A stretch of 51,092 bases of DNA. Origin: Phoronis australis (Eukaryota > Phoronida > Phoronidae). The stretch spans positions 85,250-136,341 of the forward strand of contig NMRA01000787.1 of assembly GCA_002633005.1 (NCBI GenBank), in the 5' to 3' direction. How positions within the stretch are numbered: the first letter of the stretch is position 1; the number at the start of each line of letters is the position of its first letter. The notes beneath the pieces were generated by a model. It saw only the letters and a program-made list of their open reading frames with translations. It did not search any database and was not told the DNA's origin. The position numbers and the translations under genes were made by a program. This document shows, piece after piece, positions 24,701 to 38,000 of the stretch.

Positions 24701-27700
24701 AGCATACCAGCAGCTGACGCAGCAAGTAGAACTACTCCCGTTGATCACATTGGTGTAGACTCACAGTTGAACTGTGGTTTTCTGTAGACCCCAGACTGTC
24801 CCGAGTTGCACCATATACCAACTCCGGACGTTCTCTCACGACGATTAAGCGTTATGTGCTACCTAAAGCATCAAGATTTTTTAAATGCCAGAAATATCAC
24901 TTGCCACATCATGTCTACCCTGGACTGGAAAACTAGAAATCAGTGTTCACTGACCTTATTTGAAACTTGTATTATTTCAGTCTTTTGTCAAGCATACCAT
25001 GAAAGCATCAACAAGAAATTGGTGACTTTGTGTCTCCCAAATGAATGTAGTAGTCTCATTCGAGTTGGGAGCCCTGGATGTGTTCACTGATACTACTCGC
25101 TTGAACAATTTCTCCAGAACCTTGCTATGAAAATTTTTGTCTATAAACATTTTTTATTCCTAGAGCTTTGTATTTAATAGTATGCTGATGACCTTACATT
25201 TGTATTAGTAATTATCTGTATATTACTATTTCAGCCTTGAAAGACGGTGCCTTAGTACCTGTGTTGGCATTGTGTAACCATAGCGACGCCGTGGCTTTAC
25301 TTGCTGTGAGCACGCTCAGTCTGATTGTAGAACATCCTGATACGCACTCTATAATAATTGACAACAATCAAAATGTGTTGCCACGGATACTGGCTTTAAC
25401 AGCATCTGAAGATGCGCAGGTAAGTAGGAAAGGGAGTTGGAATATATGCAGGAACCATTTTTAGAAAAATGTGCCCATGAATCATTTGATCCACTTTACC
25501 TCAAACCTTAGGGCCTATTTTTAGGACCTATGTGTCACGTTAGTCGAATGTCTGTCCTTTTTTGATTTGATTTTTGGTGGTGGAATTTATACATTTTATG
25601 CATGATTTTGTCTGTTACCGTTAGTATGTGACACTATTAGTGATTGGTCTTAATGTCTAACTGTATTTCAGTTTAACTAAACTAATAAATCCATGGTTAG
25701 AATCTGCATTTTTTCAATATACTAGACCCCATACCGCTAAAAGTGTTGTTTTGATCAGCTGATCTGCATTGTATATGTGTTAGATTCTGAATTTCCTTGG
25801 ATATTAATCAAGACAAAATTAGGTGAAATTGTGACAGAAGTGAGCCAGTTGGCACAATTTATGCAGTCATTGTTTGTCAATGAATTTTTTATGTGGCAAT
25901 GATGCAGGCGCACTCCTAAAATTGTCCCTGCCTAAGGTATGGGTTTCTAACTGTGGCGGATACTTTGACCTCATGGGTATCATCTGACACCTCATGCTGT
26001 CAGTTATCATCTCATATGGATGAGCTGAGCTTTGGGGTGTCGATTGTATACCATCTCCGATGGGAAAATGAAATAATCTACATCGGGAGGGGTTATTGGC
26101 TCTCCCAGGATGTTGTCTCAGAATCTCTTTTTCTCCACTGCTCTGGTATTGAGGTGAAGTCAGTTTGAGTGTTTGGGTGCAGTCCCTTACCTAGTGTGTA
26201 GACGAGAACCTGCAAAGGAAAACAAGTCAGTCTCAAATGTTTCGTAACATTTTGTGTGTTAGAATGCTCATAGCTTTGAGGAATGTTAAAGCTGCAACTG
26301 GTATTGAATTTTGTTTCGTAATTCATATTATTTTGCTGCTTACCCTTATAAGACAGCTGAATTCAATTACTCACTTTGTAACCTTGACGAGGTATCACAA
26401 AATGATTTTGGCCCTGTCAATTGCGATTAAGTCATTCAAGGCTTGCCTATTCAAAACTCATAGGGGGTAATAAAACAATTGTCTAAGCAGCCAGAGGCCC
26501 ATTCCAAACAAAGTGACTTAAATTTCAGTTGATTTTACTATAAAACTTAAATTTGTCTCAAGTCTGTTTGAAAAAAAGAAATCTTAAGGTTGACTTAACC
26601 CTTATCCTGCGCTAGGAGAGGTCAGCTGACATGCCAATTATCCTATTAAAATGCATTGGGTGTACTCAATGGACTATAATAAGTTACAGCTGGGCTGCGC
26701 TAGGAGAGTGCACTCACCCCGGGACACTTGTGATTTTCATTCAGAAACTGTAAGAGCCGTGGAATGTTGTTTAGATATGTGACCATGAGCATTCCATACT
26801 TCACAACTTCCTCTACTGTTCTCCAATTTAAACCATATGGCTGTGATTACTAGTTTGGGAGATATTGGCAGGTTTATGTAAGTGTAGACACATAGTTTCA
26901 TTATACGGCTGGAGCCATAGGGAGAGGATGACAGTGGATCAGTTTACTTCCACCAAGGCTATGATAAAGACTTACACATGGTGAAAATTTCCATTAAATT
27001 CTGAACAAGTTTTGTATTGACTTCTTTTCTGTTAATTTAATATTTCTCTTTCAAATTTCCAATTTAAAATTGTTAGGTCATTTGTCTGGGTGACCTCCAC
27101 AACAGCTTAGTGTACAGTAGTAGTGGTGACCTACTTAGCTCAGCACACAGGGAAAGTAGTCTGAATAGAGGCACAGCAGGATAAGGGTTAATAAGTTTTT
27201 TACTTACTAGGTTTTGTCTTAATTTTTACTATCTTACCAGATGTGGAAATTTTAAAGTTTGGAAGTTGAGCCAAATCTTAGATAGCACTTAAGTCAAAAA
27301 TAGTTCCAGGTGATCAGTGCAATGGGCCCACATGGGTGGCCTGCGCACGTGTGGTGCTACTGTATGTGTACCAGACCTGGTACAATGTGTACCAGACTGC
27401 CTGCAATTATGAACTGAATTACTAGTGTTGTTTACGTGTGCTAAATTGCATTTAATTGTTGATATAGATGCAGGAAGTGTCTCTGAAAACACTGGCACAT
27501 TTGTCCATGGGAACAGATTGGCACCGACAGCGAATTATTCAGGTATAATCTTATGTCTTAAGAGGGCTGGGCAGCAACCCATTGTAGTCTGCACTCCAAT
27601 GTTTATTTTTTTTGCTCCAGGCACTGTGAGTGCTTTAATTGTATTTGTCTCATATTTCATGTCCTTTACCTGTTGCATGATCACTGACAAAGGGCAGTTG

Positions 27701-30700
27701 TGCCCAAAATGTATGGACACTAAATTCTATTTTAAAGACTGTTATGGATTGCCTGTTACAATTTTCCATGTACTTGATATAGTATTCTCTCTGAGAAGGC
27801 ATTTTGGTCGATTGTTTGAGTCCCACTGGGGCACACAGTTAGACCCCTGAGTCAGTTTTCTAGCTCCTCAGTTCGGTTAGTTTTAACTCAGCTTAATAAG
27901 CTAAAAGTGGTTCCAGGTGATTTATACTATGGGCATACCTGAGCGGCCTGCGTACATGTGATACAATGTGTACCAGACCTCTTGCAGTTATACATGTATG
28001 TAACAGTATTCTCTCTTCTGAATCATTGTTTTACAAATGAAATGTTTCTACTGCTGTAGGAGGACTTCACATCAGGCCGCAGCCTTATTAGGGCACTCCA
28101 GTCAAAGCAACGTAATCTTCAAGTGATGTGTAACGCCACCTGTCTCGTTGCTAACCTGGCCACTTCTGCACAGAATCAGGTAAATACAACTTCACTTACT
28201 TTTGAATTACCATTGAGTTCTTTGATGTTTGAGTAAGCTCCATGCAGCAACAATTTTGAAAATCGTTTTTGGTCATGTGATGTGGTGGAACCTTTGGTTT
28301 TCATGTGTTCACGTACACAGCTGGGTTCATATTGCTGTCCTATCTGTCTGGCCGTTAGGCACCCAATGCTGTTTCTCTTAATGCCCTTCCAGAATCTTCT
28401 GGGAAGTTGGCAGATGTTTTGTTACAAATGTGATAAAAATGACATCTTTTGAAAGGATCCAACTATTGCAGCTGTAGCCCTAGCACCAATTTTTTTCTTA
28501 ACATTTGCCTAGTATTATCTTTGGAGTTCCTTGACAGATTTTGATGAAATTTGGCAAATGGGTGATGATGCCAGCCTATCTTCAAATTTGATATTTTCTG
28601 TGCCACTGAGTGACCAATTTTTTAGTCTGTTTCTTGGCATCTGCCTCTGTCTTTGCCAAACATTCAAAGAATCGTTATAAAAATTGGCAGACGTGTTCCT
28701 AATGAGAAGACAGGCTGACATTAATTCTTGGTCAGGTGTAACTACTGTGCCATGCCCAGTGGCAATTTTGTTTTGTTTGTTTTGTATCCAACGCTGTATC
28801 CCCTTGAAAGGTCTTAGTGAAATTTGGAAATGGTATTCTTCTGAACGTGACAACAAATGGCAATTGCTTTCGGAAAGATCTGACTGCCGCTTTGCCTATG
28901 TATCTTCTGAGTTTCTTAACAGACTTTAATGAAATGTGGCAAATAGGTTTTTATTAAGTAGACAGTGCTGTCTTTCCATTTTCACACAAACTCAACTTAT
29001 TCTGTGCCACCTAGTGGATGTTTTTATTTTTAGGTCTTGTTTTTAGCGTAAGCCTCTCGGCTGTCGGCCAGACAGCATTAACCAACTTTGTTAATTTTCA
29101 TTAATTGCATATGATGATATGGATAAACACTCCTGGAAGCATGATATTGTTTACTTTGCAGTCACGGGAGCATTTCATTGGTCTTAATTACACATCATAA
29201 AACCACAAACTGGCTGAATAGAGTTCGTTTCCTTGACAGTTGGAAGGTTGTTACTGCTGAATTTTCTTCCAATTTGAAGTTTGCAATTTCGGTTTGACCT
29301 AACTAGTGTTGCGTGGCATTCCTGTGTGGCAGTTATTGTCTTTGGATTGTTCACAATATTAGTTCTGTAAGTTGGTAGAAATCCACACCAAACTGTTCGT
29401 TCATTGGAAAACATGTTTTAGTAGTACGATGTAATATGTACGCTGCGTCACATTTGAACTGAGAAAACCTTCATCGAATAGTAATGGTTCTTTTTGAAAG
29501 CACCCAGCAGACGTTGACTAGTTTTCTTTCATTTAAGTTCAGTTTGGATCTACTTGTATTTTAACGTATTTCTCAAATGTATCGTGTCTGCAGCAATTCA
29601 AATGAGGCTGTCCGTCATTATTAAATTATGCTTTGGTCACATACATGTATCAGTTGATGCTTGCCCAATCTTGCTGATTGATTGTGATCATGACTGGGTG
29701 ATTTTTCATGTGATCGGTGATAGTTATGGGTGTGCTTTTGTAACACCAGCGCCTGTCTGGTGCGCCTGATAATTGCCTGATATGACTGTTTTCACAACAA
29801 ACTCGTCAAGTATGGATAAAAGATTGTTTATCGATGGGAACACATATGATTGATTAGTGTATTTACCTGTGGATGCTCATACTTGAGCAAAAAGAGACCA
29901 CCAGCAGATACTTTGTGATTGTTTCAGAGTGCCTTACAAGACCTCATGGGGTGCGTGACTCAAATGCTGAGTTTTTATCGTGAACACTTCGACCTAATGT
30001 GTCACTGCTCAAGAGCTATTGCAAACTTTGCACAGTATCGTCAAAACATTGGTCAGCTGGTGAGTATATGATTTGGTTGCTACAAGATAAATTTGAAAAG
30101 CCTGAACATTTTCATGCGCCCACATTTTATAATAATCAAAATTATTTTATATGTATGGGTTCATATTGCCGTCATCTCTGTATCTACTAAACCCTCGCAG
30201 GATCTCAATGAGATTTGCAAGTGTGTTCCTATGAAGCTGACGACAGGTGACGGTGACTTTCGGACTGATCCAACTACTGCTGTGCCCCCTAGTGGCAATT
30301 TTAGTTTTCATAGTTTCCTCTGTATGGCAAATATGTTTCTGTTATGAATGCGACGACACTTGTTCATTTTCAAATGTTTTTGTTGATTCTGCGCCATTGC
30401 GTAATTTTGAGTCCGTTTTTAGCAACCGTCTTTCTCCAAACCGCTTGTAAGCCATTATGAAAATTAGCAGGTGTTTTCCTGATGATGAGGCCACAGTTGA
30501 CGTTGATTTTCAGGCGTGTTTGACAACTATGGCCTCCCGTAGTGGGTATTTGTCTTCATTTTGCATCCAAGTCTGTATGTCCTTAATCCTTTGCAGGTAC
30601 TTAGGGAAATTCAACAGATATTTTCTTATAGAGTTGACAAGATATAATGACGAGTTTCAGCCCAATCCGGCAATTGGTGCACCCCTTGTGACAATTTTAT

Positions 30701-31753
30701 TTTTTATGTTTTCGTGACTGTGTTTTCGAGGCTCATTAATGGATATGCAAGAGATTTGACAAAAAGGTTTCTAGTAAGGTGATGACAATGCCTTTCCAAG
30801 TAGCTGGGATTTTTAACAGTTTCAAGTCCATTTTTGGTGTCCACCTCTTTATCTGTCAAACTACTTGACAAATTGTAGTGAAAATTGGCAGATGTGTTTC
30901 TGATGAGAAGGCCGCGGCTGGTGGTGTTGATATTCACATGATTCCGAAAGGTTGATATAAAGAAGATATTAAATCGTTTGGTGCATAGCTGTTGTTATTC
31001 ATTTCAGTTGCCAGTGGTTCCTGACATCATCAAGTATTGTCTCCACAGTCGTCATGATGCTCTCAGATTTCAAGGAATGAGAGCACTTCTCCATCTGATG
31101 TGTCACTCTAGGAAACCAGTCGTAGCGGACCTTCTGAAGTAAGACTTCACTGGAGTTGTATTGTGACATTTGCAGACCAGTAGAGACTATAGACAATTCC
31201 AATTTTTTTACTCACACGATTCATAGAGAAAAAAAAAACTTCTGCTACCTTAGCACTGAAGCCTGACTCTCTTAACAAGGTTACAAAATGGTCACCACAA
31301 TTTAAAAGCATGCCTCCCGATATCGACTGCACTATATATTTATAGAACATCATTGATATTTGTACGTAGACACTGTAAATTCATGCACCACTGATGCAAA
31401 CATTATCCTTTAGACTGTGCAGTAATTGTCTTTGTACACTGCTGCTTATATGATACGAAGACTCTAAGTAATTGAATGTGTGTATACTGGATAATAAAAA
31501 AGAACAGTCTTCTAACAAGCAGGTGAGTCAACGACGGCGAAAGCTTGATGCCGGCTGGAAGGAAATTATGACAATGTTCACAATGTTTGTTTTATGAATT
31601 AAGATTTAGTCATGACTGTATCCCATTGTGGGCTTGTCTTGTAGCCATGGTGCTGCTGAGATGTTTGAGTGCCTAGTAGAGGTTCCTGGAGTCATGGATG
31701 CCATTCAACTTGCCATTCTGAAGAACACACCTGAAAGGGCACGTCCCATGTAA
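18786..31753 (+). CDS. FYVE zinc finger + Armadillo-like repeat protein, 10 visible exons
   Basis: Exons: 18786-18909, 20085-20183, 22530-22661, 23216-23307, 24056-24150, 25235-25419, 28060-28179, 29928-30059, 31008-31138, 31645-31753 (TAA). Phases agree throughout, giving 405 visible residues. Exons 1-2 encode a complete FYVE domain: WMED, paired CxxC knuckles, basic RRKHHCRQCGR and RVCEKC. FYVE domains of this kind bind PI3P on endosomes. Exons 3-10 encode leucine-rich helical repeats of about 40 aa, roughly one per exon, with GLHVLIHLAK-, GAIKAICN- and GALVPVLALC-type segments typical of Armadillo folds. The inferred role is an endosomal scaffold. The N-terminus is uncertain: the first exon starts in phase 2 after a cag acceptor. 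An ATG at 18775 would give MFFRWMED if the exon extends upstream; the next in-frame ATG is 18790. A short EISPKK stretch near 19373-19390 with a good donor is skipped because its length breaks the frame. I recognise the domains but not a named orthologue. Confidence 0.85.
21033..21416 (+). pseudogene. decayed THAP-domain ORF of element A
   Basis: The translated segment has the THAP features LHRFPMDD, LRRIWLVRVKN, VCGKHF (C-x2-H) and a final RLKKDAIPSVLIPG. The N-terminal zinc knuckle is damaged: CCCVPEF where element B has [11 protein letters not shown] domains bind DNA and occur in transposases. The frame stops soon after the domain, so this is a remnant. Confidence 0.75.
21845..22174 (-). 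pseudogene. P2X7 C-terminal (ballast)-like ORF of element A, truncated
   Basis: 109 codons on the minus strand (a second Met, MAGVGDPYH, is 6 codons in). An acidic N-terminal half (SDSSVSDGD, SSGDEEF) is followed by WCKCTVC, then MPTSMECLCCSE. The CxC-x2-C-x2-MPT-x2-E-x2-CC order matches the zinc-binding domain at the C-terminus of vertebrate P2X7 that also occurs in many invertebrate proteins. It stops after LLDMVK, so the rest of the domain is missing. Confidence 0.65.
24285..24580 (+). repeat. interspersed repeat family R3, copy 1
   Basis: Blocks ATTATTAGGGCAGCAAAATTC, TTTCCTGTTCATTCAC and CATGACAGGGATTCTGG recur in order at 32560-32790. Confidence 0.5.
24767..24840 (+). repeat. interspersed repeat family R2, copy 1
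   Basis: CCCAGACTGTCC, GAGTTG...CAACTCCGGA and TTCTCWYGAC match 38915-38990 in reverse. In FYVE-ARM intron 5. Confidence 0.6.
26599..27187. mobile_element. piggyBac-like MITE in FYVE-ARM intron
   Basis: 589 bp between TTAA (26595-26598) and TTAA (27188-27191). Ends are inverted repeats CCCTTATCCTGC and GCAGGATAAGGG; a CCC...GGG end next to TTAA is typical of piggyBac. No ORF of note. Confidence 0.7.
27290..27420 (+). repeat. direct repeat, left copy
   Basis: GTTCCAGGTGAT...GGCCTGCG...ACAATGTGTACCAGAC, repeated at 27895-27995. The two copies bracket about 480 bp in FYVE-ARM intron 6. Confidence 0.6.
27895..27995 (+). repeat. direct repeat, right copy
   Basis: GTTCCAGGTGAT, GCGGCCTGCGTAC and ACAATGTGTACCAGACC match the left copy at 27290-27420. 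Confidence 0.6.
28290..29060 (+). repeat. diverged monomer repeats (family R4) in FYVE-ARM intron 7
   Basis: Recurring short blocks: CATATTGCTGTC, CCTAGTGGCAATTTT-like, AAAATTGGCAGACGTGTTCC and AATGAGAAGAC. The same blocks recur at 30110-30960, 46280-46640 and 48590-49680. Very diverged; no ORF. Confidence 0.55.
30110..30960 (+). repeat. diverged monomer repeats (family R4) in FYVE-ARM intron 8
   Basis: Begins GGGTTCATATTGCCGTCATC. About six monomers of 100-150 bp share TGCCCCCTAGTGGCAATTTTA, AAACYGCTTGTAA and GAAAATTGGCAGATGTGTTT blocks. Confidence 0.6.
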
Positions 31754-32559
31754 ACTGAAAGAATGGAATCTGTACAGTTTTATAACAGAGAGTGCTACTT
31801 ACTATCTTGGGAGAGAGCATGGTCTGTGTTGGAGAGAGCTTGTCTTGTGATCGAGAGATATGAAGGAAAGATGTTGTGCCCATGTTTTTACAGAAGTCAA
31901 ATGGTTGTGAACATACATGGCTGAAAAGGAATTCTCTGGAAGAAATGAGAGTTGTTTTTTGTGCGGAGAAAGAGTAATATAGGATTGGCACATAATAGCC
32001 TGAATTTGTCTGGAGACGTTTGTCAGGCACAAATTCTGCAAAAATATGTGCTTTAAAACCAGATAGACAATCATCTATTTTGTGGCGATGTACATTACGG
32101 TAATGGTGTGTCCTCTGGTGTGTTGAGTCCTTCGAACAAAGTTCTTGCAAGATGAGCAAGATCACACACAACCTTGCAATGTCATATGACCAGTGAAAGG
32201 CGAGTGTTTCACAAGTGACCTGTTTAAAGATGGTTACCAATAAACTGATAAGTTGGCAAGATTGGAATGTTGAAATACATTACCACCCAATAACCACCCT
32301 AACGCTTTCTATACCAAGGGAAATTGCTAAATCCGGTACTGCCATTTCTTGGGGTGTTGTGGCCATCTGTGGTCACATTCCGTGTGTAGAGATTTCTTGC
32401 TGAAGGGGTCTTGCATTTACCATCCTGGCTACTCTCACCAGATGTCAGGCAAGTTGATATCCTGTGAGTGCTTGACTGTCTTCTTGCCTAATTACAGTGT
32501 CCATTGAACAAGCACTCAGACTTACCTTGCATGTCCCACAAATTCTAGTACAGTACAAG

Positions 32560-32790
32560 GCAAAAATTGACAAGATACAATGCCCATTCCAGTCACGACT
32601 GATAACACTACTAGGACTATTATTGCAGCAAAATTCTACTTTAGAATGACTTATCCACTTCTGTAATTTTCCTGTAACTCACTTTCATTCCTGGTTATGA
32701 GGGACGTCTGCTGTGACTGTGAATTAGTCTTTTGCCCAGTTGTCATGACAGGGAAATCTGGGTCATTTTGTCTAAGTATTTTTGACATTT
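32560..32790 (+). repeat. interspersed repeat family R3, copy 2
   Basis: ATTATTGCAGCAAAATTC, TTTCCTGTAACTCAC and CATGACAGGGAAATCTGG, matching 24400-24560. Downstream of the FYVE-ARM stop. Confidence 0.5.
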
Positions 32791-34041
32791 ACTGTAGAGT
32801 TAATCTTGTGATCAGAAGTGAACAGTGAGCATGTGTGATGATTTAGCTTGAGGCAGAACTTGTGTATGAGATATTATCCTTCTCAGGGAACTTGATTAAA
32901 TCTATGGAGCGAATGATGTGATGCACTGTGAAATATCTAGCAATCATTAGGAAGTTACATTTCCCATCTTGTTACATTAAGGGAAACATTTCTGATACTA
33001 CAGAAACTGATCTTCTTTCCCGACAAACTTTGTGCTGCTTACTAAATGTGAAACTTTGCAAGTGAAATAATACTGGGTTTCGTATGAAAGTATGACTAAT
33101 CTGCAAAAATTAGTGTCAGATCTATGGCGGATGGGGTCACGAGGTTTAAACCTCCACTGAGCAGGCTTGACAAGAAGGCGCCATGAAGAAAAGACTGTGC
33201 CGGCACTGTGTGTAAACTCCCATCCGCAAAATGGTAGATTTGCTGCTGACAGTGTACGATTGTATGATCATTCCAATTTACAAGGAGCATAGCTGAATGT
33301 TTTTGACGCCTGTATTTAACACTTGATCCATTGAACTGTTGTGTTTGTTTTTTAGAAGTTTCTGGAGAATTCTAAAATTTCCATTCAGTAAATTTCTATA
33401 ATTGTCCAAGAAATTTCTGAGAAATAAATTGCTGATTCAAGCTGCTTTCTTATAACCAAATGGGGAATCATTGGTAACATGCTAACCGAGCTCATCAAAA
33501 TGGGCTTTGAAATTCCCTTGTCATGACAAGATTAGTTCCAACATTCAGTGGTTATTCAGTGGTGAAAACTGGTTCTCAAAATGTTACGTTATATCCAATT
33601 ATTACCCATGAAAACACGACTTTGTAGTGCATATCATCGATTCCCAGACTCTTCAGAGAGAGATGGCACTGTGTCACCGTTTTAAGGAAAAGGATCCCCC
33701 ACACCACCATCTTGATTTTGATGGAGGTTGATTTTTGCGAATTGACCTGCATGGGACTTTAATTTAGTTAACCCATTTTCAATTTGGATATTAAAGTGGA
33801 ACTGCTGGTTTTTTGCCAAATGCTCTGGCTCTGGATATTTATGTTTGATAATGCGAGTAATGATGTCTGAAACTACAGGAACTGTGATCCCAGGTAAACT
33901 ATTCAAAAATGCGTCGTTATTATGGCAGAATTGGTTGTTTGTAATAATCTACAACAAGCAATGGTCAATAATTTGCAACCTAGCATTTAGTCAAAAATGG
34001 CAAACATGAATTAATATCACAAAAGAATCACTAGAGTGTAG

Positions 34042-34080
34042 TACAATACAATACAATACAATACAATACAATGCAATACC
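34042..34080 (+). repeat. (ATACA)n microsatellite
   Basis: About seven pentanucleotide units ACAAT, one with a G substitution near 34073. Confidence 0.9.
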
Positions 34081-35001
34081 AAACATTACAATATAACACA
34101 TCGGACTTTGGGAAAAGAATTTTTCATTTTCATGCTAAAAAAGTAAAACATAATAAAATCACCAGCCAATAAATACTTACCTAAAATACAAAATTGCATT
34201 AAAAACACTGTATCAAATTCTCCAGTTTAAAACCATTTCTAGAGATATGGATGCAAATTGATCAACAGTTTACAGACTTGGTATCTCAATTTTCTGAAGA
34301 AATCAGTTATTCAGTTGTTCTAGTTTTTAAAGTTAAAACTGCATTTAATCATTGGTCAGCTGCCAAAAAACGAAAAATGAATTTAGCCACATAAGCTCAT
34401 ACAATTTATCTCATTATATTCCTTATGATCGGACTAGATTTCCACTGCCAACAAGAATATCAAATTGATCAGCGACTCGAAAAAAATTTTATTGGGGTTG
34501 GCCAATTTTAAAATTTCACACTCAAATTGTTAAGTTGCTGGCTCATTTGGGCACCGATTCAGTGTTGGACAAGTGTTGTTTTTCAACCCTAAACGGCTTT
34601 GGTTACGAACATTGGCAGCTTAACAACATTGAAATACCCCTTTAAGTACTTGTCAAAATTTTACATTCTTAGTATAAAGAAATCAATGCAAAATCATGAA
34701 AATTGTAAAGGGAAATGTACAACGGCAAAATTTCAAAACCTCAAATTAGGCACAGATAGCCATTTCAGTCAATATTACTCATTCAAACAATTCCTCATAT
34801 TTACACATTACAATTTCTTGCAATTATCAAATTTTCTCACAACCATAATGTAACTACCACTAGCACTTTCACAAGCCATGAGAAGAGATGTGTTCATGAG
34901 AACAGAATGCTGTTAGTGAAGCAAGAATATAAGCTGATACGGTTCACGAGAAAAGAACACTGGCTACTTGCCTAATCTCATGACCTGGCATATGGTCAAG
35001 A

Positions 35002-38000
35002 TCATAATCGTTTCAAGTTACGCTTGCTCTTCTTAGTTGCCACAGTTTTACAAACACTGTGTATTGCCATGGTGAGTGAGCAAGGTCGTGACCCGTGGAA
35101 GTTATCTAAACAACGAACACAGAAGTCGAACAAACAAGATGATCTTTGGCATCGTCCTCTCTCTTCAACTTTATGTACACTGGATATAGACTGACAACGT
35201 GGACACCTTCTGTAGGACTCGTCAGGACTGGACATGGGTAATTCCTAGAAGTGAGTATGTAATTTATCTCACAGATGTAGAAGCGTTCAGGCCTTTGTCT
35301 AGCAGGTGACCAAATGGACACACTGAATCAGATTTAGACACTCTAAATAGGGCGCCCTTTCCAGCATTTAAATGCCCTATTTGGATGCCCAAGTAAAGTA
35401 AGCAAGTTGGCATCAGAGTCTCTTTGAACTCACTAAGAGTTCTGAAACTGAAAGCTCATTGTCCTGACCAGAATAAGAGTTAGTCAAAATATGACGTAAG
35501 ATACAATAAACGTAATTTCAGACAAGGTCTCACCAGAGACATACCACATTATATAATCAAACTGACTTGGGGATCCGGTCATAAAAATGCAGTCACACAC
35601 CATTGGCCATGGAGGCACTGAGAAATTCAAAACTCATTCCGGAAGCCCTAAGTTTGAAATCCTGGATGAAACCCTAGTCACATTATGTTTTTGGATTAAC
35701 GATTGGTGAATGTCACACCATGGCAGGTCTCAGAAAGATTTTAATTTCAAAAACGTGAATTTCTATGTTTTGGTTAAAAAATTATACAGTTATGTGTCAT
35801 AATTTGATTGAAGAATATTATGTAACCAAAAATTGTAAAATACCTTTTATTATTATGTACCTAAGATAACATAAAACAAACCTTGGTATTGGGAAAAGAA
35901 TGGCTTTTCTGTGGAGCACCAGGTTTTGAGTTTGTGTTAGTGAGATCGCTTGAAGATTGCACAGCCTTCAGGACGCCTGTGGAGAAGGACATGTTGTTTG
36001 TTGTCTTTAATTTACAGGAAGCATAGGTTGGATTTTCCTGGAAATAAAACAAGAGAATGTTCAGTTATCATCAAAATACACCAAGAATCACTCTGCCCTG
36101 ATTGACATTCACTATTCTACCACATGGTTTTAATTTTGAGTTTATACTGCAATAAACTTCCCTTAAGTTGAAAAAACTTGAACCTGCCACAGTCGAAATT
36201 GGTTACAATCTACCCTGTTTAGAACATTAACAGCAATACAACGAGCAAACTTCAAGTAGTGATTTTACCAATGTATTTTGGTACTGGTCAGAATCGTTTA
36301 CAAAGTACACCTTTGTAACAAAAACGGAGATATTACGCTCAAAATTCCCATCCCTCTATTTAAAGTATGCAATTCAGTTTTGCAATGTGACTGTAGTACA
36401 TTCTACAAACAAGCAATGGAAAATGTCAAAATTAAATATGACTTTGACCCGGGCCCTGGTTTTTGTTGTTTGAGACAGGCTAAATAAGTTGGCGTAAACT
36501 GGTGGCTATTTATGAGACAGGCACGATTTCAAGTACAATATCGTCAGCACTTGCAGAGTCCACATAACTTTTCATCTCAGTAAGGAACAAGTTGAGACTA
36601 ATCTTTGCAAATGGCCGAAAACAATTTTTGGCAAGAGGGAGAGTTATAGCTCCAGTGCTTATCTTGACTTGCGGAGTTTATAAGTACTTAGGTTGTACGC
36701 CAGTTGTAGAACAGCGTTTTTCCTGAAGTGTCAGGTGAAAAAAGCTTACCTTTCCGTGAAGGTGGAGACTTTGCATCTGGTAGCGCTTGTATGCTCTTTT
36801 GTCACTTTTAACAATGGCCTTCCAATCAGCATTCACTTTAACAACCCTTCAATTAAATGTGTAAATGTGTTTGACAATTTAAAAAATACTGTAATTGTCT
36901 TCATTTTGCTATATAGCGAAATTACCGAAACCACTGAGAATTTACAGAATTTTAAAATTTTTAAAAAGAACTTTATGCTTAATAAAAATATCTCTAAAAC
37001 TTTATCTGAAAGTCACGTAGGATTTTAACGACAAGTCTATGCATTCCAAGTATCTTCAAAACTATATAATTCAGTACCTGATTTGTGAATACAGAATGCT
37101 TGTAGGATGTGATTTTCAACTTTGTGAATTCAATTAGACATTTCTGAGTTAAAATGTTCTAAACTTTGCCAAATTTGGACATTTTCAGAGTCTACATCAT
37201 CTTACTTGACTTAATTTTCACCACAAACATATCTTACGAAACAGTGAGGCGTTTAAAAGCACTTTTTATGGCTACACACAAGTCTCTTAATCTGGAATCT
37301 AAATGTTTTTGACATTCTATAGGATAAAGCGTTTAACTGCAAGGAAATGAGAGCTTGTAGCGATTGGGTTTTGAAATATTCTGTTTGAAATTGCTGAATT
37401 GTTTTCCCAGGGTGTGTTTAATTGGAACACGGACTGAACAAACAAGAGTGGTTTTTTGAACAGTTTTACCTGCATAGATCCTCCATAGAAAGGTAGGCGA
37501 GTATCTGTGACACACAGGCAGTCATATTTCTACATTTCAACTCTGACAGTATATCGACCTTTAGCAACCCCATCTTCCGACCTACTAGCCTATCTGGATA
37601 TGCTGGCGTTACGCGCGATAACACATCATCAAAACTCTGTGTAACTTCGGAGGATAGCTTGCTTTTAGTAGAAGACTGTGTGTTTGACAGGTTAGATGCA
37701 TTGGCAGAGTTGTCGATTAATGAAGATAGTTCGTAGAATCCACTGTCAGCGATGGAATAGTTCGCTAAAGAGAAACGTTTGGGCTTAACACATGGGCTAC
37801 TGAATGTGTTGCTTGCATTTGCTGACAGCTTTGATGTATTCATGTAACTGAGTTCATTTCCCCTGAGTTGAATATGGGTCCACTCATTGTTTTGACAGAC
37901 ATTATGGCCAGTATGCAATGCGCTTGATTGTTCATGAGATTCAAGATAGCTGTGACTTGATGACTGATTGAAACTGGCATCAACAGAAGCAGAAGTGGAA

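Larger units (their letters stand above)
31754..35001. other. intergenic between convergent FYVE-ARM and FBXO43-like genes
   Basis: Holds an AATAAA near 32228 (plus strand, candidate FYVE-ARM poly(A) signal), the R3 copy, a GAGGTTTAAACCTC palindrome near 33143, the ATACA microsatellite and AT-rich sequence. No exon supported. Confidence 0.45.
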
